From Cohnella mopanensis (GTDB taxonomy: Bacteria > Bacillota > Bacilli > Paenibacillales > Paenibacillaceae): a DNA stretch of 64,000 nucleotides. The stretch spans positions 1 through 64,000 of the forward strand of contig NZ_JAKRWM010000006.1 in NCBI RefSeq assembly GCF_022352055.1, written 5' to 3'. The notes below the pieces were generated by a model. The model saw only the letters and a program-made list of their open reading frames with translations. It did no database searches and was not told where the DNA came from. Positions 16,675-24,195 of the stretch are shown one piece after another (within the stretch, counting starts at the first letter, position 1; the number at the start of each line of letters is the position of its first letter). Both the position numbers and the translations under genes were made by a program.

Positions 16675-18012
16675 TCAAACCGGATTCGCGCTCGCCGTTG
16701 TTACGGCTTTCAGAATGGCTTGCTCCAGATCGTCGATGAGATCTTGCGCGTCCTCGATCCCGATAGACAGTCGGATGAGATCCGGTCGAACCCCGGCTGC
16801 CAACTGCTCCTCCGGCGAAAGCTGGGCATGGGTCGTGCTGCCTGGATGAATGACGAGCGATTTCGCATCCGCCACATTCGCTAGATGGGAGAACAGCTCC
16901 AACTGATCGATGAAGCGATTGGCCGTTTCCAAGTCTCCCTTCAAGCCGAAAGAGAATATGGATCCCGGTCCCTTCGGAAAATACTTATCGGCGAGCGCTT
17001 TGTATGGATTGCCCTCTAGCGTTGGATAGTTGACCCACGCCACGTCCGGGTGCCGGCTTAAATACTCGACGACGCGAGCCGTATTGGACAGATGCTTCTC
17101 CACTCTAAGCGATAACGTCTCCAAGCCTTGCAGCAGCAAGAAGCTGTTGAAGGGACTAATCGCGGCCCCTATATCCCTTAAATACTGAACCCTGACTTTC
17201 GTGATGAAGGCAAGCTCTCCGAACTTCTCCACGTATTTCAAGCCGTTGTAGCTTTTGTCCGGCTCGGTGAAGCCGGGGAAGTTACCGTTCGTCCAGTCGA
17301 ACTTGCCTCCGTCGACGATGAGCCCGCCGATCGAGTTGCCATGGCCGCCGATGTACTTGGTCGCCGAATGAACGACGATATCCGCGCCATAATCGAACGG
17401 ACGGATCAAGTATGGAGTGCCGAATGTATTGTCTACAATAAGAGGGATGCCGTTCTCGTGGGCAATGGCTGCGATAGCTTCGATATCTAGAATGTTCAGC
17501 CCCGGATTTCCGATAGATTCGATGAATATGGCTTTCGTCTTGCCGTTGATCGCTTTGCGGAAATTGTCCGGATCGTCCGGATTAACGAACCGCGTCGTAA
17601 TTCCGAGCTTCGGCAGCGTGACGTCGAACAGATTGTATGTGCCGCCGTACAAGGTACTCGCCGATACGATCTCGTCGCCTGCCCCCGCCACGTTGAAAAT
17701 CGAAAACGTGACCGCCGCCGAACCGGAAGCAACCGCCAGCGCTCCAACGCCGCCTTCCAACGCCGTAATGCGTTGCTCCAGCACGTCATTGGTCGGATTG
17801 ACGACCCGGGTGTACGTATTGCCGGGTTCTTCGAAGTTAATGACCGACCGGGCATGCTCCGAGTTCTTGAAGACGAACGAAGTCGTCTGATAGATCGGTA
17901 CCGCGCGCGCTCCCGTTACCGGATCCGGCTGTTGCCCAGCATGTACTTGCAGCGTATCGAACCTCCATTTCCTTACGGCTTCGTTTGGTTGGTTCGTCCC
18001 TTGATCACCCAT
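16675..18012 (-). CDS. metY: O-acetylhomoserine sulfhydrylase (MetY-type)
   Basis: A 445-residue PLP enzyme of the Cys/Met metabolism family that makes homocysteine from O-acetylhomoserine and sulfide. Seen are [13 protein letters not shown] at the N-terminus, [24 protein letters not shown], and the PLP-lysine motif [15 protein letters not shown]. The length and the long C-terminal part with [14 protein letters not shown] fit the MetY/Cgs-long branch. The ATG has AAGGAGATG upstream. It has its own promoter and a leader hairpin with a T-run, suggesting regulation by sulfur supply. The sulfonate-binding gene follows. Confidence 0.94.
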   Translation of the reverse strand: MGDQGTNQPNEAVRKWRFDTLQVHAGQQPDPVTGARAVPIYQTTSFVFKNSEHARSVINFEEPGNTYTRVVNPTNDVLEQRITALEGGVGALAVASGSAAVTFSIFNVAGAGDEIVSASTLYGGTYNLFDVTLPKLGITTRFVNPDDPDNFRKAINGKTKAIFIESIGNPGLNILDIEAIAAIAHENGIPLIVDNTFGTPYLIRPFDYGADIVVHSATKYIGGHGNSIGGLIVDGGKFDWTNGNFPGFTEPDKSYNGLKYVEKFGELAFITKVRVQYLRDIGAAISPFNSFLLLQGLETLSLRVEKHLSNTARVVEYLSRHPDVAWVNYPTLEGNPYKALADKYFPKGPGSIFSFGLKGDLETANRFIDQLELFSHLANVADAKSLVIHPGSTTHAQLSPEEQLAAGVRPDLIRLSIGIEDAQDLIDDLEQAILKAVTTASANPV

Positions 18013-18035
18013 GCGTTCATCTCCTTATCGAATAA

Positions 18036-18074
18036 ATAAAAAGAGACCGAGTTCCCTTTCGGGAAATCAGTCTC
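18036..18074 (-). promoter_or_regulatory. attenuator-like hairpin in the metY leader
   Basis: On the minus strand GAGAC...GTCTC closes a stem whose inner part is TTCCC/GGGAA with a CGAA-type loop, followed by TTTTTATTTATT. It sits between the metY promoter and the metY ribosome site, so it would stop transcription unless overcome. Just before it, CCAG-ACAA-CTGG could form a competing hairpin. It does not match SAM-I or T-box consensus as far as I can see. Confidence 0.6.
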
Positions 18075-18140
18075 CAGTTGTCTGGTCAACGATTGACGAA
18101 ATTTATTAATTCATACTAATCTGGGCGGATTTATAAGATT

Positions 18141-18170
18141 ATATTAGTCTCAATGTATCGCCGTTGTCAA
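18141..18170 (-). promoter_or_regulatory. metY promoter
   Basis: Minus-strand TTGACA (18165-18170), 18 bases, TAATAT (18141-18146), itself part of TAATATAAT. The transcript would have a leader of about 120 bases containing the attenuator-like hairpin. Confidence 0.7.
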
Positions 18171-18212
18171 TTACAATTTTTCTCATAAAATTGATTGGAT
18201 TGCATTATTCGG

Positions 18213-18242
18213 TTGACAATTAAAATCACCTCGCGTTAATTT
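18213..18242 (+). promoter_or_regulatory. promoter of the TlpA-like gene
   Basis: Plus-strand TTGACA at 18213-18218 and TAATTT at 18237-18242 with an 18-base spacer. Divergent from the metY promoter, about 45 bases apart, in AT-rich DNA. Confidence 0.6.
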
Positions 18243-18295
18243 ATATTAAACAAGTAGGAATTATAGGGATAACACGTACAGAAAGTAGGGATCGC

Positions 18296-18886
18296 ATGAA
18301 CAAATGGCGAAATTGGATTATTGTAGCCGCCGTCGCTTTACTGACCGGCTTCGTTCTACTCCAGCAATTGGACGACAATAGTAAAGGCGCCCAAGCTGGT
18401 TCATCAGCATTAGCGGCAGATCCGACTAGCGATATTCCGGAAAAACCTCAAATCGGTTACACCGCCCCATCCTTCTCGTTAACTGGCCTGGACGGCAAAA
18501 TCTACGATCTTAAGAATCTACGAGGTAAACCCGTCGTACTCAACTTCTGGGCATCTTGGTGCGGGCCATGCAAAGAAGAAGCCCCATCCTTCGTCAAGCT
18601 GAACAAGCAATATGGTAACCGCCTGCAGATCGTGGCCATCAATCTGACCGCCACCGACAGCGTGCAGTCCGCTAGAGAATTTGCGCAAAATTACGGCTTC
18701 ACGTTCCCCGTCCTTTTCGATCCGGACGGAAAGACGGGTGCCAGCTACGAGATCCGTCCGATTCCTACTACCCTGTTCATCGACAGCCAAGGCATCATTA
18801 CAGATGGAGTGCTCGGCGCGCTCACCTGGGACGATCTGCAAACGCGCGCTTTAGCTCTTATTGAACCGGCGAAACCAGAAAAATAG
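18296..18886 (+). CDS. membrane-anchored TlpA/ResA-type thioredoxin
   Basis: A 196-residue thiol-disulfide protein. One N-terminal membrane anchor (residues 8-23) is followed by a thioredoxin fold facing the outside; active-site WCGPC has its cysteines at 89 and 92, and the cis-proline loop is [10 protein letters not shown]. The start of the domain, [36 protein letters not shown], is typical of TlpA/ResA, which keep cytochrome c or other extracellular cysteines reduced. Its 3' end overlaps the convergent small membrane-protein gene by 36 bases. The FixH-like neighbours hint at copper or cytochrome biogenesis. Confidence 0.92.
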   Translation: MNKWRNWIIVAAVALLTGFVLLQQLDDNSKGAQAGSSALAADPTSDIPEKPQIGYTAPSFSLTGLDGKIYDLKNLRGKPVVLNFWASWCGPCKEEAPSFVKLNKQYGNRLQIVAINLTATDSVQSAREFAQNYGFTFPVLFDPDGKTGASYEIRPIPTTLFIDSQGIITDGVLGALTWDDLQTRALALIEPAKPEK

Positions 18887-19195
18887 GTATCCGAACAAGA
18901 TCGCCGCAACCCCCACCGTGACCGAGACGATTGCGGCGGTCCTTATCCCTGACAACTCCCCTACCGAATCGCCCGAAGCTTTCTCAGCCGGCTTAAATAC
19001 GGATGCGGCGGCAGACGCCTTGACGATCTTGATCGGTTTGCCGTCGTCCTCGTCTATGTAATGGCACGACGGCAAATCCGCCCCCGACGACGAAGACGCG
19101 ACGAACGCTTTTGGTTCGGCGGACGCCGCAGACAAGCCCGCCGTTAAGCCGATTACCAGCAACAGCATCGCGCTCCATTTCCTAAGACCCTTCAT
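18851..19195 (-). CDS. small exported protein with C-terminal membrane anchor
   Basis: A 114-residue protein not recognised by family. It has an N-terminal signal peptide (KWSAMLLLVIGLTAGLSAASA), a short extracellular part with a single Cys in LPSCHYIDEDD, and one C-terminal membrane helix ([23 protein letters not shown]) ending in basic residues. The ATG at 19195 has GGGAGGG upstream. It lies 42 bases after the FixH-like lipoprotein gene and is probably cotranscribed with it. It overlaps the convergent TlpA gene by 36 bases. A role beside TlpA and FixH in metal or redox handling is inferred only from position. Confidence 0.7.
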   Translation of the reverse strand: MKGLRKWSAMLLLVIGLTAGLSAASAEPKAFVASSSSGADLPSCHYIDEDDGKPIKIVKASAAASVFKPAEKASGDSVGELSGIRTAAIVSVTVGVAAILFGYLFFWFRRFNKS

Positions 19196-19237
19196 CGGAA
19201 TCCCTCCCCTACGATCTCGTATTACCACTCTCTATGA

Positions 19238-19654
19238 CTATTGGATGCTAAACTCGAACGTCTTCATCTCGTGCACGCCTTCCGCGGTCGTCACGTGAGC
19301 GAGCAAATAGTAATCCCCGACCTGCGAGAATTCCCCTTTGATGAAATACAGGCCGTCCTCCACGCTCTTCGCGTTTAATTGCGCGTGCTGCTCTTCGCCT
19401 TTGGGCCAAATTTCGAAGATAACCGATGCCCCGACGACCGGTTTGGCCTTCGCCTTAATCTCAAGGTTCAGCGAGGAAGTTCCTGCGGCACTCAGTTTCT
19501 CCGGTGCCGTCGTGAAGCGGATATCCAACGTCCCGTCCGAATTGCCGGCCGCGGAGGCGCTGTTTCCTCCACTGGAACAACCGGATAGCGACAACGTAAC
19601 GAGTAGCATAACCGCGACGGCAGCCAGTGAGATACGCCTATTAACTCTATTCAT
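19238..19654 (-). CDS. FixH/YtkA-like lipoprotein
   Basis: A 138-residue lipoprotein with lipobox LSLSGCSSGG. The single extracellular Ig-like domain (LDIRFTTAPEKLSAAGTSSLNLEIKAKAKPVVGASVIFEIWPKG ... VGDYYLLAHVTTAEGVHEMKTFEFSI, split here for brevity) has the beta-sandwich pattern of YtkA/FixH proteins. FixH relatives act in copper delivery to cytochrome oxidase, and YtkA-like domains are common beside SCO and TlpA proteins. It starts 18 bases after the ABC ATPase stop, so it is probably in the sulfonate operon. The link between the two is unclear. Confidence 0.72.
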   Translation of the reverse strand: MNRVNRRISLAAVAVMLLVTLSLSGCSSGGNSASAAGNSDGTLDIRFTTAPEKLSAAGTSSLNLEIKAKAKPVVGASVIFEIWPKGEEQHAQLNAKSVEDGLYFIKGEFSQVGDYYLLAHVTTAEGVHEMKTFEFSIQ

Positions 19655-19672
19655 GATTCCATCCCTCTTTCC

Positions 19673-20479
19673 TCACACGATGTATTCCGGCTGTTCGATT
19701 TCCGGTACGAGCTGCAAGCTTTCCAATATTCGCGAACGGTACTCGAAGAACGCCGTACTGTTGCGAACTCTCGGTCTCGGCAGATCGATCTTAATGACTT
19801 CTTTGATCTGCGCGGGACGTGGCGTCATAACCACTACTCGATCGCTTAAATACACCGCTTCATCAATGTCATGGGTAACGAACACCATCGTCGTCCCTCT
19901 CTCCCGCCATATCCGCAAAATCTCCTCCTGCAGGTTCATCCTCGTAAAAGCATCCAAAGCCCCGAGAGGTTCATCGAGCAGCAGCACTTTCGGGTGATTA
20001 ACTAACGCCCGCGCCAGCGCGGCCCTTTGGGCCATTCCGCCCGACAATTGATGAGGATAAGCTTTCTCGAACCCTTGCAGGCCGACCAACTCAATAAATT
20101 TGTCGATTTCGCCTTTTTGTTCCTTTAGCACTCCTCGCGACTCCGGTCCGGTAGCTACGTTGCTCCAAATGTTTTTCCACGGAAACAACGTCGGATCTTG
20201 AAACACCAATCCCCTGCTGGGATGGGCATCTTTAATCAGCTCTCCATCCAGCTTGATCTCTCCCGAGGTCGGATTATCAATGCCGGCGATCAACCTGAGA
20301 AGCGTCGACTTTCCGCATCCGCTCGGACCGATCAAGGAAATGAATTGTCCCGGTTCGATATCCAGATCGACCTTGCTAAGAGCAACGACGGGTTGCCCGC
20401 CTTTGCCTTGGTCCTCGAACACGCGGGACACTCCGTCAACGGTGATCCGTCCCCCTTCTTTAATCGCAGCAGCTACCAT
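19673..20479 (-). CDS. ssuB: ABC transporter ATP-binding protein (SsuB/TauB type)
   Basis: A 268-residue ATPase for nitrate/sulfonate/taurine-type importers. Walker A is GPSGCGKST, signature LSGGMAQRAALARAL, Walker B VLLLDEPLGALD and the switch His is in VTHD. The Q-loop FQDPTLFPWKNIW is typical of the SsuB/TauB branch. ATG at 20479 overlaps the permease stop (ATGGTAG), showing coupling. The longer frame to 20614 lies inside the permease gene and is not real. Confidence 0.93.
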   Translation of the reverse strand: MVAAAIKEGGRITVDGVSRVFEDQGKGGQPVVALSKVDLDIEPGQFISLIGPSGCGKSTLLRLIAGIDNPTSGEIKLDGELIKDAHPSRGLVFQDPTLFPWKNIWSNVATGPESRGVLKEQKGEIDKFIELVGLQGFEKAYPHQLSGGMAQRAALARALVNHPKVLLLDEPLGALDAFTRMNLQEEILRIWRERGTTMVFVTHDIDEAVYLSDRVVVMTPRPAQIKEVIKIDLPRPRVRNSTAFFEYRSRILESLQLVPEIEQPEYIV

Positions 20480-21471
20480 TTGATCAACCCTTTCTGCCAA
20501 ATCAAGACACGATCGCGAATTTTGAACAGCACCGTGATTATCGTCGAGAATAGCACCGCCATAATGAACAGGGCCGCATACACCTTGTAATACTCGGCCC
20601 AGCCTTGCGCCCATGTAATATAAAACCCGAGCCCCGCTTTGACACCCAGCATCTCGGCGACGATAAGCGTGACGAAGGAGGTGCCTAATCCCATGAACAA
20701 TCCGATGAAAATAAGCGGGAAAGCGGCCGGGAAAGCCACTCTCAGTACGAGGTACCTTTCATTGGCGCCGAGCGTACGCGCGACCTCGAAGAACGATTTA
20801 TTCACCCCAGCTATGCCCGACCAGGTCATGACCGTAACGGGGAACCAGGTACCTAGCGCGATGAGGAAAATGCTGGCGGTGAAGCTGCTCGGAAACACGA
20901 TCAATACGACGGGAATCCAAGCCGTCGCCGGAATCGGCCCAATAAATCTGAGGAACGGATTGATCCAGTACTGAAAGTGCTTGTACCAGCCCATCAGTAT
21001 TCCGGTCACAAGTCCGAAAAATGCACCGATCAAGTAGCCGATGAGCAATAATCGAAGGGAATACAGAACACAGATGAACAGCTTATGCCTGTCGTTGATA
21101 AGCGCATCCAATATTTTGACCTGCGAAGGAAAGTAAGGCAGTGGCAACGTACCCGACTTCAGCGTCAGAAGCTCCCAAACGGCCAGCAGCACGAAAATAA
21201 AGGTAAGGATGCCGGAGAAATAAAGCAGCGATCGATAAGAAGATTTGCGGTAAAGCGCCGTTAACGCCCAAGCCGAGAACACGACAAGAAGCGCAACGAG
21301 AACGATCGTATACGCCCGCTCGGATACGACTGGCTGGACGCTCGGAATGAGCGTATGCGACAATAGCGCCACGACGAGCGCCACGACGGGGAGCGTGAGT
21401 CTGACCACGCCGCTTAAAGCGATTTTCGGTTTAACCTTAGCTTGAATGCCGATCTGTTCCGCGATTTCCAA
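20473..21471 (-). CDS. ssuC: ABC transporter permease (SsuC/TauC type)
   Basis: A 332-residue permease with about eight membrane segments. The C-terminal 200 residues carry the BPD_transp_1 fold with the cytoplasmic EAA loop GVNKSFFEVARTLGANERYLVLRVAFPAAFP, as in sulfonate/taurine permeases. The N-terminal 100 residues add extra membrane helices not present in E. coli SsuC (about 260 residues). Start is TTG at 21471 with GAGGAGG upstream. It is first in the operon, behind a promoter and an attenuator-like leader. Confidence 0.9.
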   Translation of the reverse strand: MEIAEQIGIQAKVKPKIALSGVVRLTLPVVALVVALLSHTLIPSVQPVVSERAYTIVLVALLVVFSAWALTALYRKSSYRSLLYFSGILTFIFVLLAVWELLTLKSGTLPLPYFPSQVKILDALINDRHKLFICVLYSLRLLLIGYLIGAFFGLVTGILMGWYKHFQYWINPFLRFIGPIPATAWIPVVLIVFPSSFTASIFLIALGTWFPVTVMTWSGIAGVNKSFFEVARTLGANERYLVLRVAFPAAFPLIFIGLFMGLGTSFVTLIVAEMLGVKAGLGFYITWAQGWAEYYKVYAALFIMAVLFSTIITVLFKIRDRVLIWQKGLIKW

Positions 21472-21497
21472 GTCGATTTAGCCTCCTCGTCTACCCG

Positions 21498-21536
21498 AAA
21501 ATAAAGAAACCCCTCTCCTTAAATAGGAGTAGGGGT
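21498..21536 (-). promoter_or_regulatory. attenuator-like hairpin in the ssuC leader
   Basis: ACCCCT-CTCCT pairs with AGGAG-(T)-AGGGGT, an 11-bp stem with one bulge and a 5-base loop; on the minus strand it is followed by TTCTTTATTTT. A second small hairpin, CCGG-ACTT-CCGG, precedes it. The stem lies between promoter and start codon, in the same place as in the metY leader. Confidence 0.62.
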
Positions 21537-21562
21537 CGCCGGACTTCCGGTGGACATATTAA

Positions 21563-21597
21563 TTATTCCGATATAATTAGTCGGTATTATGGAATAA
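21563..21597 (-). promoter_or_regulatory. nested palindrome at the ssuC transcription start (possible CymR-type operator)
   Basis: TTATTCC (21563-21569) and GGAATAA (21591-21597) are exact inverted repeats, enclosing the smaller pair CCGA/TCGG. It begins right at the -10 box. AT-rich ATTCC/GGAAT dyads are reminiscent of sites of the cysteine-metabolism repressor CymR; this assignment is a guess. Confidence 0.45.
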
Positions 21598-21626
21598 ACT
21601 GTATCATGTAACGATTACTCTGTCAA
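21598..21626 (-). promoter_or_regulatory. promoter of the sulfonate transport operon
   Basis: Minus-strand TTGACA (21621-21626), 17-base spacer, TACAGT (21598-21603). The leader to the TTG start is about 120 bases, similar to the metY leader. Confidence 0.7.
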
Positions 21627-21752
21627 TAATCGGATGAACGGGAGGCTAGGCCGCCCGCTCGGGCATCAATCGGAATTTCCGTGCCAAAACCACAACCTTA
21701 TATCACACTGCTAGGGTTAGCACTGATTGCTGATAGTGATGACGTAACGCTG

Positions 21753-22355
21753 TTAGCTTAGCAAAGCCTGATCCGGGGATGAAATCACTTGATCGATAAT
21801 CCCGTATTCAAGCGCTTCCTGGGCCGACATGAAATAATCGCGATCCATGTCCGTCTCAATTTTCTCTATCGGTTGGCCGGTTCTCTCCGCCGTAATCCGA
21901 TTTAATTTGTCCCGCGTCTGCAGGATTCGCTTGGCGCTGATCGCAATGTCGCTTGCCTGCCCTTGCGCGCCGCCGTGCGGTTGGTGAATCATAATCTCGC
22001 TGTTCGGCAAAGCGAAACGTTTGCCCTTAGCCCCCGCGAGCAGAAGGATCGCTCCGAACGAGGCGGCCATTCCCATGCAGATCGTATGCACTTGGGGCTT
22101 AATGAATTGCATCGTATCATAAATGGCGAACCCCGCCGAAGTCGATCCCCCGGGCGAATTAATGTAGAGGCTAATCTCTTTGTCCGGGTCCTCCGCGGCC
22201 AAGAACAACAGTTGGGCGATGATGCTGTTCGCGATCTGATCGTCGACCGCCGCCCCCAAGAACACAATACGATCCTTCAACAGCCGGGAATAAATGTCGT
22301 AGGACCGCTCGCCGCGATTCGTCTGCTCGACAACGTATGGAACGTAACTCGTCAT
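21753..22355 (-). CDS. clpP: ATP-dependent Clp protease proteolytic subunit
   Basis: A 200-residue ClpP, the tetradecameric serine protease that works with ClpX/ClpC ATPases. The triad is Ser99 (GMAASFGA), His124 (MIHQPHGG) and Asp173 ([11 protein letters not shown]). The N-terminus [26 protein letters not shown] matches the usual start. Length is normal. GGAGG lies nine bases upstream. Since Firmicute genomes often hold more than one clpP, this may be the main or a paralogous copy. Its leader contains an unusual inverted repeat around a terminator-like hairpin. Confidence 0.95.
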   Translation of the reverse strand: MTSYVPYVVEQTNRGERSYDIYSRLLKDRIVFLGAAVDDQIANSIIAQLLFLAAEDPDKEISLYINSPGGSTSAGFAIYDTMQFIKPQVHTICMGMAASFGAILLLAGAKGKRFALPNSEIMIHQPHGGAQGQASDIAISAKRILQTRDKLNRITAERTGQPIEKIETDMDRDYFMSAQEALEYGIIDQVISSPDQALLS

Positions 22356-22398
22356 TCTTCGTACCTCCGCTTCCTTGATTAGTGTTCGCTTGCCTCTG

Positions 22399-22513
22399 GT
22401 AAACGAACGAATTCCTGCGAAGGATACGGAGGTTACGCTATAATGGAGAAAATAAAAAAAACGCTAACGAATGATCGTTACCGCGTATCTTTTGAACTCC
22501 TTCGTTCGTTTAC
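22399..22513 (-). promoter_or_regulatory. clpP leader: 13-bp inverted repeat enclosing a terminator-like hairpin
   Basis: GTAAACGAACGAA at 22399-22411 and its exact inverse TTCGTTCGTTTAC at 22501-22513 are 89 bases apart. Between them, on the minus strand, TAACGA-TCAT-TCGTTA (22465-22480) is followed by GCG and eight T residues, as an intrinsic terminator. Long-range pairing of the outer repeat would enclose it. The same interval serves as the upstream region of the divergent sigma gene, with a TATAAT at 22439-22444. Confidence 0.6.
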
Positions 22514-22584
22514 TATAGCAAGGATCTGCGGCTTAGCCGTCAACTTGAACGCCGACGGCAAGACCGGTAAAGGAGAAATGCGGG

Positions 22585-23331
22585 ATGAACTTGGTGGAAA
22601 ACGAAATACTTGCCGCAAATGAGCCATCCAGCGGACAATTGGAGCAGCTGCGAACGGCATTGAACCGATATTGTCTTTCCCTTACCGAATCCCCATGGGA
22701 TGCCGAGGACTTAGCACAGGATACTTGGGTCAAAGCTTTGAGCCTGTTTACGAGACATGGACATCGGAATCCGGAAGCGTTATTGCTGAGGATTGCCAAA
22801 AATACGTGGATCGATCAAGCAAGGAGGAAAAACGTTCTTGCCCGCATCTTGAAGGAGGAGCGCGCATGGGCAGCGTTACCCGAGAACAGCCTGACCGAGA
22901 TCGAAATCGAGATGGCGCTTCATGCTTTGTTAAAGCATCTGCCGCCGCTGCAAAGAACCGTCTTCTTGTTACGGAACGTGTTCGAATATTCCATTGCCGA
23001 GACGGCCAGACTTCTCAAAACAACGGAAGGGGCGGTAAAAGCAGCTCTCCATCGCGCCCGAAAGTCGTTAGACTCTGCTCGTGCCGAATTGGAAAGCGGA
23101 ACTCTTCCGCCCCCTTCCGAACCGTATTTGAAGGATTACCTCAGATCGATCGCATCCGCTTACCGGGCGGGCGACATCCCCGCAATCGTCGAGCTTGCCA
23201 TGCGCGATATCGCAGATCCCGCCGCGGCTATCGGCATCCTTCAGACTCGGCTGTTGGGCCGACAATTGGCGTCGCCATCCCGTGCCCGGTTCCGCGGTTC
23301 ACGTTCGGATATGCTCCGAATGGCGGCATAG
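22585..23331 (+). CDS. ECF-type RNA polymerase sigma factor with C-terminal extension
   Basis: A 248-residue sigma-70 family protein. Region 2 is seen in SPWDAEDLAQDTWVKAL and LRIAKNTWIDQARR, and region 4 in LPPLQRTVFLLRNVFEYSIAETARLLKTTEGAVKAALHRARKSL. About 75 further residues follow region 4, more than a minimal ECF factor; they are helical and do not resemble a full SnoaL domain. No anti-sigma gene is adjacent. AAAGGAG precedes the ATG at 22585. The gene is divergent from clpP, and the downstream gene is convergent. Target promoters unknown. Confidence 0.88.
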   Translation: MNLVENEILAANEPSSGQLEQLRTALNRYCLSLTESPWDAEDLAQDTWVKALSLFTRHGHRNPEALLLRIAKNTWIDQARRKNVLARILKEERAWAALPENSLTEIEIEMALHALLKHLPPLQRTVFLLRNVFEYSIAETARLLKTTEGAVKAALHRARKSLDSARAELESGTLPPPSEPYLKDYLRSIASAYRAGDIPAIVELAMRDIADPAAAIGILQTRLLGRQLASPSRARFRGSRSDMLRMAA

Positions 23332-23347
23332 TCTATCCGAATCTAAC

Positions 23348-23392
23348 CTACCGAAGAGAGATCGGTACCTTCATCCGCAATCTCTTCGGTAG
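23348..23392. other. 12-bp stem-loop between convergent genes
   Basis: CTACCGAAGAGA (23348-23359) and TCTCTTCGGTAG (23381-23392) are perfect inverted repeats with a 21-base loop. No T-run follows on either strand, so Rho-independent termination is doubtful. It lies between the sigma gene and a ThuA gene. Confidence 0.6.
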
Positions 23393-23419
23393 AGCCCGTC
23401 GCGTATACAGTCCCCAGCC

Positions 23420-24055
23420 TTAGATCGCTTTGGCGGCCCACAAGCCGGCATTCAGGATCAGCTTCCGATAGGCTTCTACCTTAAACGCGGACAATTGGTG
23501 ACCCGGCATTAAATAGACGATTCTGCCCAGCCCGAATTCGTGCGTCCATGCCGCGGGCCACATCTCCCCGTCATGCTCGTATTCGGCAAGGATCGTTTTC
23601 TGAATAAAAGGGTCGAACTCGAATCGGTAAGGTTCATCTTCGACCACGAACGGTTCAACCCGATCCATAATCCGATGATGAGGTTCGCGAATGCGGATCG
23701 GCAAAGAAGTAAATTCCGGATGGCTCACGAACTTTCCGCCGATCATGGCCGCAAGCTCTTGATTTCTCTGCAAGGAAATCCCGGTATGGATCGCTAGCAA
23801 TCCGCCGCCGCGGGCTACGAACGAGAGCAGAGCGGCCGTACGGGCCGGAGGCAGCTTCTCCTCGAGAAATTCCGTGTAGGAGATGAAAAGTCGGTATGGC
23901 TTTAAATACTCCTCATTCAACATCCCATAATCTCCCGTGCTTCGAACGTCTATTTTGCCCTGAAAAATCTGTTCGATTTCCTTGTCGACGCCTTCGAAAG
24001 GATGATAGATCGCATCCGAGTAGTTTCCTAACGCCAGAGCTTGAATCGTCGTCAT
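23420..24055 (-). CDS. ThuA-domain protein (copy 2)
   Basis: A 211-residue ThuA-family protein. Typical pieces are YRLFISYTEFLEEKLP, the glycine-rich FVARGGGLLAIHTGISLQ, and the C-terminal WTHEFGLGRIVYLMPGHQ. It is only distantly similar to the copies at 9.4 and 27.0 kb. It is a single gene, divergent from a hydroxypyruvate-isomerase-like TIM barrel gene 140 bases away, which suggests joint use in sugar metabolism. GGGAG precedes the ATG. Confidence 0.82.
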   Translation of the reverse strand: MTTIQALALGNYSDAIYHPFEGVDKEIEQIFQGKIDVRSTGDYGMLNEEYLKPYRLFISYTEFLEEKLPPARTAALLSFVARGGGLLAIHTGISLQRNQELAAMIGGKFVSHPEFTSLPIRIREPHHRIMDRVEPFVVEDEPYRFEFDPFIQKTILAEYEHDGEMWPAAWTHEFGLGRIVYLMPGHQLSAFKVEAYRKLILNAGLWAAKAI

Positions 24056-24195
24056 TGAGCAACTCTCCCTTGGATGTTATTTCCCTATCGGTAAACCATA
24101 GGGGTATAATGAGTTCATGCGCCTTACTAAGCCATCGATTATCCATCGTCGATTACTACTGGTGTCATCTACTGCCGAAGGGAGCATGAATAAAC

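Noticed and set aside
18036..18170. SAM-I riboswitch or T-box upstream of metY
   Set aside because: The conserved core sequences of both (SAM-I core stems, T-box AGGGTGGNACCRCG) were not found by eye.
22399..22513. Insertion-sequence terminal repeats from the 13-bp inverted repeat
   Set aside because: Only 115 bases lie between the outer ends, there is no transposase or visible target duplication, and the interval contains gene control signals.
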